Shown here piece after piece: positions 8,142-17,038 of a stretch of 64,000 nt of DNA. The stretch spans positions 1 through 64,000 of the forward strand of contig JAJDCR010000023.1 of NCBI GenBank assembly GCA_029260735.1. The letters run 5' to 3'. Position 1 is the first letter of the stretch; each line of letters opens with the position of its first letter. The stretch is from Planctomycetota bacterium (GTDB lineage: Bacteria; Planctomycetota; Uabimicrobiia; Uabimicrobiales; Uabimicrobiaceae). A program made the translations under genes and the position numbers. The notes beneath the pieces were generated by a model that saw only the letters and a program-made list of their open reading frames with translations, had not been told where the DNA came from and ran no database searches.

Positions 8142-9791
8142 ATGAGCAAGTTTCTTTGCTTACGCTTTCGTCAACTTCTTCGTGCATATTGTAACCCTTG
8201 GGTGTTGAGTTGTCTTCTCATCACAGTGACGGTAGCCCTTCCCATTTTTGTGATATTCTCTCACCTTTCGTGGGATGGTTCAGGGGGAAAAGAAAGTCTT
8301 TCGGAGTTGGGAATCCAGGAATGGGAGTTTGAGGATGCTCTAGACAATACCGGAATTTTGATGCTGGGAACAGGTCTTATTACCCTGATTTTGGGAAGTT
8401 CAACTGCTTGGTTGGTGACTTTCTATCGCTTTCCTGGAAGTAAACTATTCTCCTGGGGACTAGTTCTTCCTTTAGCGATTCCTCCTTATATTGCTTCGGA
8501 TACTTACTGGAACATCTTTGATTACACAGGCTATATCCCCTATACCTTAGCCAAGCAAGGAATTAATCCTCTTTATTTTATTGAGAACTTTGCCCATGAT
8601 ATGGAGGGAGCCATTTTTATTTTCTCCTTTGTTCTCTACCCTTACGTCTACTTACTCGCTCGGGCTTCTTTTTTACAGCAATCAGGAAGTCTTTTGGAAT
8701 CGTCTCGGCTCTTAGGGCGAGGCTCATGGGGAACCTTTTTTCGCTTGGGTTTTCCCTTGGCTCGGCCGGCTATTATAGGAGGGGTCGCTCTTGTTTTAAT
8801 GGAGGTTCTTAACGACTATGGGGCAGTGGAACGCTATGGAATCAAAACTCTTACCACGATGATTTTTAAAGTTTGGACAGAGTATGAAAGCTACTCAGGA
8901 GCTCTTCATTTAGCGGCGATCCTCTTGCTTCTGGTTTTTTTTATTTTGGCTTTAGAAAGTATCCAGCGTTGGGGAATCAATTATACCGTATTAACTCAAG
9001 GGAAACAGGGAGAGAAACCCCAACTCAAAAAGGGCAAAGCTTTTGCGGCTTTTTGCTGTTGTGCTATTCCTTTTGGTTTTGGCTTTTTGATTCCCACTGG
9101 ACAACTTCTTTACTGGGCAAGTCAAACCTTCTCTCAGGTTTGGGACAGAGATCTAGCTTGGAGTATTATTAATAGTCTTTCTTTGGCCTTTGTTGCTTCC
9201 ACTCTTACCATGATATTAGCCTTGGTTATGCTCTATTCCCTTCGTCTTCACAAAACCACTCTCTTAAGTTTTGCGACCAAAGTAGCCACCCTTGGCTACG
9301 CGACTCCTGGAGCAGTGGTTGCTGCCGTCGTAATTTTGAGCTTGACTTGGTTGGATCAAACCCTTCTCTACAGTTTATTTTTTCTTCCCCTAATTTTAGG
9401 TTATGTTATTCGCTTTCTTCGTTTATCTTTCTATTCGATCGAATCATCGGGCTTTGATCAGATTAGCCCTAGTTTAGACGAAGCTTCTAAATCTCTAGGA
9501 GCGACCCCTGGGCGAACCTTGCTGCGCATCCATCTTCCCTTACTTCGACCCGCTCTCATTATTGCTTTCATTTTCGTTTTTGTCGAAGTCCTCAAAGAGC
9601 TTACCTTAACTATGATTCTCGCTCCTCCTAGTTCTGACTTTTTCACCCTTTCGACTATAACCTTTCGTTTAGCGGTCACCGATGGAGTGCCTTACCGAGC
9701 AGCCACTCCTTCTCTTATTATTATCCTAGCGGGTATAATCCCCGTATTCATCCTAAACTATTTACTCTATCGAGATAGTAAAAATGACTGA
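8142..9791 (+). CDS. fbpB: Iron(III) ABC transporter permease
   Basis: A 549-residue integral membrane permease of the FbpB/SfuB/AfuB type, with two fused half-permeases of about six helices each. Each half carries an EAA-like cytoplasmic loop: LLESSRLLGRGSWGTFFRLGFPLARPA around residues 180-207 and LDEASKSLGATPGRTLLRIHLPLLRPA around 445-472. The motif KELTLTMILAPP is also family-typical. It would move ferric iron from the periplasm, energised by the overlapping downstream ATPase. A Fur box lies just upstream. The periplasmic binding protein normally encoded first in such operons is absent; the gene upstream is an unrelated PEP-CTERM gene. A thiamine or spermidine type permease is less likely given the Fur box. 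Confidence 0.85.
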   Translation: MSKFLCLRFRQLLRAYCNPWVLSCLLITVTVALPIFVIFSHLSWDGSGGKESLSELGIQEWEFEDALDNTGILMLGTGLITLILGSSTAWLVTFYRFPGSKLFSWGLVLPLAIPPYIASDTYWNIFDYTGYIPYTLAKQGINPLYFIENFAHDMEGAIFIFSFVLYPYVYLLARASFLQQSGSLLESSRLLGRGSWGTFFRLGFPLARPAIIGGVALVLMEVLNDYGAVERYGIKTLTTMIFKVWTEYESYSGALHLAAILLLLVFFILALESIQRWGINYTVLTQGKQGEKPQLKKGKAFAAFCCCAIPFGFGFLIPTGQLLYWASQTFSQVWDRDLAWSIINSLSLAFVASTLTMILALVMLYSLRLHKTTLLSFATKVATLGYATPGAVVAAVVILSLTWLDQTLLYSLFFLPLILGYVIRFLRLSFYSIESSGFDQISPSLDEASKSLGATPGRTLLRIHLPLLRPALIIAFIFVFVEVLKELTLTMILAPPSSDFFTLSTITFRLAVTDGVPYRAATPSLIIILAGIIPVFILNYLLYRDSKND

Positions 9792-10815
9792 AATCTTGAG
9801 CATAGAAAAACTATCTAAAACTTACTCCCTGTCTCTTCCCTGGAGCAGATGGGTTCGTCGATACCTTTGGAAAGACCAAAGTGTCCCTCAAATACGCACA
9901 GCCGTCGAGAACGTTTCTTTCTCTGTCCAAGAAGGAGAAATTGTCGCTCTCATCGGAGAAAGTGGCTCCGGAAAAAGCACTATCCTCCGCTTAATCGCAG
10001 GACTTGAAAAACCCCAAAAAGGCCAAATCCAAATCGAAAAAAAAACGGTTTCCACCCCTGAGCATTGCACTGCTCCAGAAACTCGCCAAATAGGTATGGT
10101 CTTCCAAAACTATGCCCTCTTCCCCCACCTTACCATAAGGCAAAACATTACCTACGGCCTTCACCAACAAAACAAAAAACAGCAGCAAGCTCGAGTAACC
10201 GAAATTCTCGACCTCCTCCAACTCAAAGATTACGCTCACCAATCCCCCCACCAAATCTCAGGTGGCCAACAACAAAGAGTTGCTCTGGGTCGTGCTCTTG
10301 CTTCTAAACCTCAGCTTCTCCTTCTCGACGAACCTTTTAGCAACCTAGATGTGATGCTGAAAGCCCCTATGCGCCAAGAAATCCGCAAAATCATCCAAGA
10401 AACAAAAACCACCGCGATCATCGTGACCCACGACGAAAAAGATGCCTTTGCCCTAGCTGACCGCATCATCATTCTACGCCAAGGAGAAGTCCAACAAATC
10501 GGGACTCCTGAAGAGGTCTACCACCAACCTCAAAACGCCTACGTGGCAAACTTCTTCGGTAAAACGAATTTGCTAAATGAAACGGAGAAAAACAAGGGAG
10601 CAAAGTTAGAGGATGGCCGAAAAGCGATTCGACCAGAGAATTTAACCCTAGCAAAAAACGGTGTTCGCGGAGTGGTTAAGGACGTGACCTTCTATGGACA
10701 GTACTATGAGGTAGTTGTGGAGCCGAAAGAAGGAGAGGAGGAGCTAGTAGTCTATACTCCGAACTTGGAGGGAGTGGAGGTTGGAGCGACGGTTTCGGTA
10801 ACTCATCAAGATTGA
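9784..10815 (+). CDS. fbpC: Iron(III) ABC transporter ATP-binding protein
   Basis: A 343-residue ABC ATPase, overlapping the permease gene by 8 bases. Walker A GESGSGKS is at residues 58-65, the signature ISGGQQQR at 158-165, Walker B LLLLDEP with Asp182-Glu183, and the switch region IIVTHDE follows. A short insertion near residues 18-37 (LPWSRWVRRYLWKDQSVPQI) lies between the first strand and the rest of the nucleotide-binding domain. The C-terminal 90 residues form a TOBE-like regulatory domain. It powers the FbpB permease. From about 9880 to 10560 the coding strand becomes strongly G-poor and uses many C-ending codons, unlike the gene before it. Confidence 0.88.
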   Translation: MTEILSIEKLSKTYSLSLPWSRWVRRYLWKDQSVPQIRTAVENVSFSVQEGEIVALIGESGSGKSTILRLIAGLEKPQKGQIQIEKKTVSTPEHCTAPETRQIGMVFQNYALFPHLTIRQNITYGLHQQNKKQQQARVTEILDLLQLKDYAHQSPHQISGGQQQRVALGRALASKPQLLLLDEPFSNLDVMLKAPMRQEIRKIIQETKTTAIIVTHDEKDAFALADRIIILRQGEVQQIGTPEEVYHQPQNAYVANFFGKTNLLNETEKNKGAKLEDGRKAIRPENLTLAKNGVRGVVKDVTFYGQYYEVVVEPKEGEEELVVYTPNLEGVEVGATVSVTHQD

Positions 10816-10989
10816 AGCTGGGGAAAGAATTCATCTGAAACGATAATTTCTGGAGTTTAGATCTCTTAATACACACTATTTGTACGATACCTGAAAAACA
10901 TGCATTTAATCTAGACCTATATTTTATAAAGTTTAGCCGTACGAGGCACAAATAGCATTAAGTTAAGCTGTAGCTTTTGTATTTTTTTC

Positions 10990-11205
10990 CCCTCCGCGGT
11001 GGATTTTGAGCAGAAAAGAATTTCACGCAAAGGCGCAAAGAAAAGCAAAGGAAGATGTAAAAAATCTTTCTGTTGATGAAGTTCTCCGAATTTGTCTTTT
11101 GTCTTAATTCTTTTTCTCCTTGGCGTCTTTGCGCCTTTGCGTGAAATTCTTTTCTTTCTTCAGCTTTAAGGCGCACTTTTTTCACTGCACCTTAAAAATA
11201 TGCAA
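10990..11205. repeat. Inverted-repeat element with cgcaaaggcgcaaag arms
   Basis: Two perfect 28-base arms, 11013-11040 and 11127-11154, are reverse complements separated by 86 bases. The right half and the sequence after it (11097-11203) recur at 1-112. An ORF-like frame on the minus strand (10958-11185) reads EFHAKAQRRQ and LCFSLRLCVKFF, a pair of phrases I know as spurious proteins in many genomes produced by exactly this repeat, so I do not call a gene. The flanking tagcattaagttaagct motif near 10952 recurs near other palindromic elements here. The rest of 10816-11299 holds no gene. Confidence 0.8.
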
Positions 11206-11299
11206 ATCCAGAAAGGTAGGTTTTTGATGGTGCGGATTTCTTTGTGATAATAAAGAAAAAGAGACCCGCACCAATAGATATTTGCAGTCGAGTTATTGA

Positions 11300-11995
11300 C
11301 TACTTGTACTTGACACCACAACCATAGGATTTGTTGTTGCTAACAGGTAGTTCTTTGCCAGCAAGAAGAGCGTCGAGAGCTTGGGCGACATAATTGTCTG
11401 CTTTAGCAATATCGTCAGACTTAGTACTTTTGATGCTGTCGATCGCACCATTGTAAACAAGAGCACCCTTAGCATTAATGATGAACATATGAGGAGTTGT
11501 TTTTGCACCGTAAAGTTTACCAACAGTCCCTGATTCATCTATAAGGTAAGCTGTCGGAGAAGCCTTCGCTTCTTTCATTCTTTGGTTGATCACCTCAACA
11601 GTAAAATGCCCTTGGTTTCCAGGAGCCGAAGAGCAGATAGAGAGCCAAACGACTCCTTGCTCGGTGTATTTTTTTTGCAGGTTTTGCATATTGTTGACGC
11701 TGTAGTGCTTTTTAACAAAAGGGCAGTCGTAGTTGACCCATTCGAGAACAACTGTTTTGCCTTTATAGTCAGATAGAGAATACTCTTTTCCGTCGGCACC
11801 AGAAAGTTTGAAATCCTGAGCCATCTGAGGTTCTACTTTGACCATCATTTCTTTTTTGCTGTCGTCTACCTTAGTCGTCTTGGCATCAGAAGAAACAGGA
11901 GGGGTTGGAGCGTTGTTTTGTTTTTGGTTGCAGGCAACCATTAATAAAAGTACCGAAAAAACAATCGTCATCTTTGTTAAAGATGCAAATTTCAT
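11300..11995 (-). CDS. Redoxin-domain lipoprotein (peroxiredoxin-like)
   Basis: A 231-residue lipoprotein. The signal sequence ends in the lipobox LMVAC, giving lipidation at Cys22. After a Lys/Asp/Thr linker comes a thioredoxin-fold AhpC/TSA-type domain (about residues 58-215). It has WVNYDCPFVKKHY with a single peroxidatic-type Cys, the cis-Pro segment TTPHMFII, and the C-terminal SYGCGVKYK, which is typical of the PRX-like group often seen in Planctomycetes. The second Cys in that tail may be the resolving cysteine. It probably reduces peroxides or disulfides at the membrane. A good aaaggtagg ribosome site precedes the ATG. Confidence 0.85.
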   Translation of the reverse strand: MKFASLTKMTIVFSVLLLMVACNQKQNNAPTPPVSSDAKTTKVDDSKKEMMVKVEPQMAQDFKLSGADGKEYSLSDYKGKTVVLEWVNYDCPFVKKHYSVNNMQNLQKKYTEQGVVWLSICSSAPGNQGHFTVEVINQRMKEAKASPTAYLIDESGTVGKLYGAKTTPHMFIINAKGALVYNGAIDSIKSTKSDDIAKADNYVAQALDALLAGKELPVSNNKSYGCGVKYK

Positions 11996-12048
11996 AGAAA
12001 CCTACCTTTCTTTAGTGGGTTATTAAAAAAAACTGGGTGTTAGGTAAG

Positions 12049-12111
12049 AATTTTTAGACAGAACAAAGAATAATACTCTCTTGCTATTCTGTCTAAAAAT
12101 TTGAGGCTGGG
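12049..12111. repeat. 15-bp perfect inverted repeat
   Basis: Arms 12049-12063 and 12097-12111 are exact reverse complements with a 33-base loop. It lies in the 217 bases between the subtilisin gene end (12213) and the redoxin gene start (11995), both minus strand. It could be a weak terminator of the former or a leader structure of the latter; no long U tract follows. Confidence 0.6.
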
Positions 12112-12212
12112 TAAAACCTAGCTTGCGAGAAAAACAATCTCTTTGTCATTAACGTAAGGGAGGTAAAAATCGTTTGATTTTTCCTTTTGATTTTTCCCTT
12201 TTAGTTTTTCCC

Positions 12213-14153
12213 TTATTCTTTCAGAGCAGAGCCTAAATGAAGTTGACCTTTTCCAAATAGAGTATCTTTGCCAGATTCTCCTAAGTCAATGGCTCGTTCA
12301 AGAAGGTTTTTCTTGAGTTCTTTCCCTGTGTAGGTCGGGCGAGAGTTTAAAATTAAGGCAGCAACACCTGCTACATGGGGAGTCGCGGCAGAAGTTCCAT
12401 TGAACTTGCTTTTCTTTCCGTAGCTTTGGGTAAGGACGTTGGCAAATGCTGCTAGGTCGGGCTTTATAAAACCAGGCGAGAAGCTTCCGCCGGGGCCATT
12501 AGTAGGGCCTTGTGAACTGTAGCTCTCTTGTTTTTGCGATTTTACATCCAAAGCTGCGACAGTCAAAACCGCAGGAATATCAGCAAGATCAGCCAGACTA
12601 CGGTCGCGGGAAATCTCATGAAAACGTCGAAACTTAGGAGCAAATACGTTAAAATGATTTTCTTCATTTCCCTGAACACGGCGAATTCTAAATCCGTAGA
12701 AAGCATCTTCTCCGGTGGTCATAGCAAAAGCATTTTCTGTAGGTTTTTGCCCTTCGACTCCATTTTGTTGATTACTTCCTCCGAATTGAGGCAATGTTTC
12801 TAATTTTTGCTGTTGTAAGTCATAGCGGACGATTTCTAAGTCATAGTCTTGGTCTACTTTGTCCCAGTCATCCCAACGCATGTGCATACGAATGTTCTGG
12901 CCCGATGAAATCATGTACATCGTGCCGTCACCAGGGCCAAAGAAATTGACTTCGCCGTCCTGAAAGTTATGGAGACTATTTCCTTCGATGTCGGAAAAAA
13001 GCCCGCTCCAGTGGTTTTCGGCATCATTCCCCGCTGCGGTAACCCATAAAATATCTTTCTCTTGAGCTTTTGCAACAATTTTAGCGTAAGTACCAGTGCC
13101 ATCTCCTGGAGCTTGGTTGTAGTCGCCAATAGAAGAAGATATAATTTGAACTCCTTGAGAAATGAACCATTCTACCGCTTTTTCGATATCGAAGTGGTTG
13201 CTCACTTTGGCGAGATAGAGTTGAGCATCAGGAGCTAAATCGTGAATAATTTCTGCACAAGCGGTTCCGTGTTTTTGCCCATCCAAATCTATGTCTAGAT
13301 CACTTTCGCCATCGACAAAGTTTTTGACAAAAGTTTCTCCGGGAAGGTCTTTGCCTTGTAAAGAAATGTACTGACCAAAACCAACATCAATGATTCCGAT
13401 CTTAACTCCTTTTCCCGTAAAACCTTGGTCGTGCCAAGAGCGAGCTTTAAGAAGAGAAACCGCTTCGCTGACAGAGTCGCCTAAATAAAGCTCTTCACTG
13501 GGAACTACTTTGGCGAGGAAGGAAGCCTGGGTAAGCCCTTCTACTTTATCTAATTGCCCTAAAGAATCGATAGGAAACCAGACCGATAGAGCTCCGTCGG
13601 TCTTTTTGGCTATTTGAGCGCCAAAGTTTTCCAAGGAAGACTTTGGTATAGAAGAGGAACTCTTAACTCGTACCTCTAAAAGAACGCTGTTTTCTTTTAC
13701 TGAAAAAGGAAATTGCTGGAGGATTTCTCTAGGGGAAATCGCTGTTTTCTCCGCAAACTGAGCAAAGTCTCGGACTTCTGAATTTATAGAAGAGTTTGCT
13801 CGAAATAAAACAAGTTTTCTTTTCTCAAAGCTAATAACTTCTTTTAGGGCAAGATCTTTCACTCTGAGAGTGGGGTGAGTGTTTTTTAGCTCTAGATGGT
13901 GAGAAAGAGAAGAGTTGTTTTCTGAGACAGAAGAATTTTTTCCTTCGACCAAGAGAGTATTCTCTTGCTTTTGAGCTACTATATTATGAGGTTCTTTGCT
14001 TTTGGGAGCAAGTGCTGTCTCATCTTTTGAAAGGGGAGAGGAGTTTTTGTCTTCCTCTGTAATATTCCAGCCTTGGAAAATTAAAATACCCAACAAAAGA
14101 AAGGCAAGTCCTGTTCCCAGAAGAGTTAAAATATTTTTTTGATTTTTTTTCAT
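12213..14153 (-). CDS. Subtilisin-like S8 serine protease, membrane anchored
   Basis: A 646-residue S8 peptidase. A single N-terminal membrane helix (residues 8-28) is followed by about 200 residues of linker and propeptide-like sequence. The triad is Asp256 (IGIIDVGFG), His295 (GQKHGTACAE) and Ser588 (NGTSAATPHVAG); the oxyanion Asn376 is in VTAAGND. Between His and Ser there is an insert of roughly 130 residues (about 395-520) containing MHMRWDDWDKVDQDYDLEI, resembling a PPC-type beta domain embedded in the catalytic fold. The protein probably acts in the periplasm or outside. It is transcribed divergently from a second S8 protease at 14399, with about 245 bases between them. aggag precedes the ATG by 6 bases. 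Confidence 0.9.
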   Translation of the reverse strand: MKKNQKNILTLLGTGLAFLLLGILIFQGWNITEEDKNSSPLSKDETALAPKSKEPHNIVAQKQENTLLVEGKNSSVSENNSSLSHHLELKNTHPTLRVKDLALKEVISFEKRKLVLFRANSSINSEVRDFAQFAEKTAISPREILQQFPFSVKENSVLLEVRVKSSSSIPKSSLENFGAQIAKKTDGALSVWFPIDSLGQLDKVEGLTQASFLAKVVPSEELYLGDSVSEAVSLLKARSWHDQGFTGKGVKIGIIDVGFGQYISLQGKDLPGETFVKNFVDGESDLDIDLDGQKHGTACAEIIHDLAPDAQLYLAKVSNHFDIEKAVEWFISQGVQIISSSIGDYNQAPGDGTGTYAKIVAKAQEKDILWVTAAGNDAENHWSGLFSDIEGNSLHNFQDGEVNFFGPGDGTMYMISSGQNIRMHMRWDDWDKVDQDYDLEIVRYDLQQQKLETLPQFGGSNQQNGVEGQKPTENAFAMTTGEDAFYGFRIRRVQGNEENHFNVFAPKFRRFHEISRDRSLADLADIPAVLTVAALDVKSQKQESYSSQGPTNGPGGSFSPGFIKPDLAAFANVLTQSYGKKSKFNGTSAATPHVAGVAALILNSRPTYTGKELKKNLLERAIDLGESGKDTLFGKGQLHLGSALKE

Positions 14154-14358
14154 CTCTGACTCCTAAGATGGCTGATTTCCCTGAGAGAAAAGAAAGGTGT
14201 TCTCTATTTGAAAATATTGTTAGGGAAATCTTTTTTGCATTTTAAAGAAAATTTGTTAATATTGCAAGGAAATACAAAAGAGGCATCAAAAATGATTTTA
14301 ATTGCCTAGAGCAATAATTTTTGTTGTTGGTCAAAAAAATGTTTACTTTTCTTCCAGT

Positions 14359-14386
14359 TTGTGAGGAAAAGATTTATCCGTATAAT
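14359..14386 (+). promoter_or_regulatory. Candidate sigma-70 type promoter of the second S8 protease
   Basis: A -35-like ttgtga (14359-14364) and a perfect -10 tataat (14381-14386) with a 16-base spacer. Transcription would start near 14393, leaving a very short leader overlapping the agaggag ribosome site before the ATG at 14399. Pattern match only. Confidence 0.4.
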
Positions 14387-14398
14387 AGAGGAGTCATT

Positions 14399-15751
14399 AT
14401 GAAAAAAGCTATCCTTTTTTCCTTGTTTATTTTTCTTTTCTCGATGAGTTTTGGTTTTGCAGATGGAAAAGTTAGTTCTGATTTGCAAAACTTGATGGTT
14501 AGAGGCAATAGTAACAAAATTCCAGTCATGGTAAGAATGACAGAAGATTTTGATGTTGCATCTCTGATGAGTATTCATTCTACTAACACCAGAAGTCGTC
14601 AAGAAGCTAAGGCTATGGTTTGCGAAACATTGGAAGAGTTGAGCTTCGACTCTCAAAAAGAAGTTCGCACTCTTTTGAATGGCATGACCCGTTCTGGTAA
14701 CGTAAGCAATGTTCATCATTTCTGGTTAATCAATGCTGTTAGCTTACATGCTACTCCTGAAGTTATTGAGCAGCTTGCGGCTACTCCTGGAGTGGAATAC
14801 ATTTATCATGATAGAACAGAAGTGATGATTAGTCCTATGGCAGATGCCCAAAATACAAATTGGGGTCTTGCTTTTATCGGATCAGATAAATTAAATGCTC
14901 AAGGAATTAATGGCGAAGGCGTTACTGTTGCAGTACTGGACACAGGAGTTGACTTAGATCACTCTACTTTCAATGCTGGTCAAGTAAACACTGGTCTTTC
15001 TAAATCTTTCGTTTTCTTTGAGTTTGATGCAGAAGATGGTAATGGCCATGGAACACACTGTGCTACAACAATTGCAGGACAAGGTGTCGGCGTTGCGATT
15101 AAGGCAGAAATTATCGCAGGTAAAGTTCTTAGTAGCAGTGGAAGCGGAAGTTTAAGCGGGATTGTTCAAGGGATTGAGCATGCGACTAAACACGCTGATA
15201 TTGCTAGCATGAGCTTAGGTGGAACTGACAATGGTTCTGTCAACGATATGGAAAGAGCTGTTCGTAAGGGAGTTGATGCAGGAGTTGTTTTTGTGATTGC
15301 TGCAGGAAACAGTGGACCTAACTCTTTCACTATTGGAACTCCTGGTTGTGAGCCAAAAGCTATTACGGTTGGTGCTCTTGCAGATGTTGATGGTAATCAC
15401 ACTAGTGGTGGTCAATCTCACGATATCGCTAGATTCAGTAGCCGCGGTGCAGATTCTACTCACAATGCTAATAAGCCTGATGTAACTGCTCCTGGAGTTA
15501 ATATTTTTGCTGGTTGGAAAAATGGCCAATTCAATACAATCTCAGGAACATCTATGGCGACTCCTCACGTTGCTGGAGTTGTTGCTTTGATGCTGCAAGT
15601 AAATCCAAATCTTACTCCTGCAGAAGTTAAAAGTATTCTTCAAGACACTTGCAAAGCTCCTATCGTTCCACAAAACGACACCAAGAACGTTTATGGTGCT
15701 GGTTTAGTCGATGCTGAAGCTGCAGTTGCTGCTGCTCTTGCTGCTAAGTAA
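14399..15751 (+). CDS. Secreted subtilisin-like S8 serine protease
   Basis: I start at 14399 rather than at the first possible ATG (14321), because agaggag lies 5 bases upstream and the protein then begins with a clean signal peptide (MKKAILFSLFIFLFS, cleavage near residue 21). The product has 450 residues. An I9-like propeptide spans about residues 38-145. The catalytic triad is Asp181 (VAVLDTGVDLDH), His217 (GNGHGTHCA) and Ser385 (SGTSMATPHVAG), with oxyanion Asn304 in AAGNSGP. It is a compact extracellular subtilase without extra domains. It may serve in feeding on external protein; the divergent neighbour is a second, membrane-bound S8 protease. Confidence 0.92.
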   Translation: MKKAILFSLFIFLFSMSFGFADGKVSSDLQNLMVRGNSNKIPVMVRMTEDFDVASLMSIHSTNTRSRQEAKAMVCETLEELSFDSQKEVRTLLNGMTRSGNVSNVHHFWLINAVSLHATPEVIEQLAATPGVEYIYHDRTEVMISPMADAQNTNWGLAFIGSDKLNAQGINGEGVTVAVLDTGVDLDHSTFNAGQVNTGLSKSFVFFEFDAEDGNGHGTHCATTIAGQGVGVAIKAEIIAGKVLSSSGSGSLSGIVQGIEHATKHADIASMSLGGTDNGSVNDMERAVRKGVDAGVVFVIAAGNSGPNSFTIGTPGCEPKAITVGALADVDGNHTSGGQSHDIARFSSRGADSTHNANKPDVTAPGVNIFAGWKNGQFNTISGTSMATPHVAGVVALMLQVNPNLTPAEVKSILQDTCKAPIVPQNDTKNVYGAGLVDAEAAVAAALAAK

Positions 15752-15904
15752 GCTAATACAAAAAGCTATCTTTGCTGCTAACTAATCTCTTGTTGTCTTT
15801 ACGAAAGTAGAGGCAACAGAGACAATCCTCACCTCTTAATCTTCTCTTTTAGAATCCTCTCTTTCTACCTCTTAAATTAGACATACAAATATTATTTTTG
15901 GGCA

Positions 15905-16015
15905 TCTTCGTGACCCAGGGTACCGTTCGCCTTTGGCTCACTATACCCTGGGCTACTGATATATAACACTTTCAGTGTAGGAGCCAAAGGCGAATAGGTA
16001 CCCTGGGTCACTTGC
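15905..16015. repeat. Long palindromic element (gacccagggtacc family)
   Basis: Arms 15910-15939 and 15981-16011 are reverse complements apart from one mismatch and one gap. The middle holds a second small hairpin (15966-15978) and the string taccctgggctac. It shares the composite hairpin layout with ctac/gtag ends seen at 26828-27120 and 62470-62625. Its right arm supplies the stop codon (tga within gtgaccc) of the methyltransferase at 16008. The rest of 15752-16007 shows no gene. Confidence 0.85.
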
Positions 16016-16883
16016 AAAAAATTGCCTGCACTTCATCTCTTTGAGGAAAAAAACCTCCCAGCAAAGCAAGACCCCAGTATTTAGGAGAAAGTAAAACTTC
16101 TCCGTGGAATTTTTCCGAAGTGACAATGAGGCCCCCATAGCGGTCGGCATAGTAGTCTAAAGTTCGGAGATTAATAAAAGGGAGAGAGCTATCAAAAAAA
16201 GGTCGGTTTGTCTTTTTTTGTACGACCCAACCTCCTTTTTTCATTTGTTCTAGAAGCCATTTTTCAGAAAGAATATGACGATGAAAAGGTTGCTGTAGAA
16301 TTTGGCGGTGTTTCTTTACTTTTTTTAAATCAATGGCTTCGGCTTTGGGGGTTTGGAGGTAGATTGTTCCCGTTTCTGAACATAGATTTTGTAAGACCAG
16401 TAGATGATTCAAAGGAGCAACGTCGTGCTCAATAACATCAGAGGACATCACTAGATCGTATTTTTGCTCTAAAACTTTGGTATTTGCAAATTCTTCGACA
16501 AAGGGATCGTAGCCATAGACTTCCTTATACCCCGCTTTACTCAGGTGTCTGACAAAAGTTCCGCTTCCACAGCCATAGTCTAAGATCAAAAATTCTTTTT
16601 TCATGCCCGATTTTTCCAACCATCGCATTTTTTTATTGAAAAAAAAGCGATCAACTATATCTGACTCTTCATGCGCATGAAGCCCATAGGAATCATAGTA
16701 ATTTTCTAGATCAATTCCTTCCTTCGAATGGATACAATCACAGTGATTACACTGCCAGACAGTAAATACCTCTTGAGCAAAAGCCCTTTCACTCGAAGAA
16801 ATTTTTGCTTGTAAAGTTGTTGGAGAAAACTCCTCTGTCTGAGAGCACAGATCACACTTTAGGTAATCCGGTAAGGCGACCAT
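16008..16883 (-). CDS. SAM-dependent methyltransferase with N-terminal zinc site
   Basis: A 291-residue class I methyltransferase. The N-terminus has a treble-clef-like metal site, CDLC (near residue 10) and CNHCDC (near residue 46). The Rossmann fold follows: motif I ILDYGCGSGTF, then VYGYDPF and LVMSSDVIEHDVAPL. This resembles the Methyltransf_13/Methyltransf_23 sugar or small-molecule methyltransferases. The last codons and the stop lie in the palindromic repeat at 15905-16015, so the original C-terminus may have been changed by the insertion. aggaga precedes the ATG. Substrate unknown. Confidence 0.85.
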   Translation of the reverse strand: MVALPDYLKCDLCSQTEEFSPTTLQAKISSSERAFAQEVFTVWQCNHCDCIHSKEGIDLENYYDSYGLHAHEESDIVDRFFFNKKMRWLEKSGMKKEFLILDYGCGSGTFVRHLSKAGYKEVYGYDPFVEEFANTKVLEQKYDLVMSSDVIEHDVAPLNHLLVLQNLCSETGTIYLQTPKAEAIDLKKVKKHRQILQQPFHRHILSEKWLLEQMKKGGWVVQKKTNRPFFDSSLPFINLRTLDYYADRYGGLIVTSEKFHGEVLLSPKYWGLALLGGFFPQRDEVQAIFCK

Positions 16884-17038
16884 TTTTTTGTTTCTCCTAG
16901 AAAAATGAATTTTGTTATTTTACTTTTGTTCTTTAACAGGGCAAAATATGAGAAGTATAAGTGCTGTTTTTTGGATTAAGGCTATGCTACTAAGGTGGCC
17001 TTTTATAGGGAATTTTTCCTTAGAAAGGATTATTTTCG

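Noticed and set aside
10958..11185. Open frame encoding EFHAKAQRRQ... and LCFSLRLCVKFF
   Set aside because: The frame is the inverted-repeat element itself; both phrases are the two arms read on the same strand.
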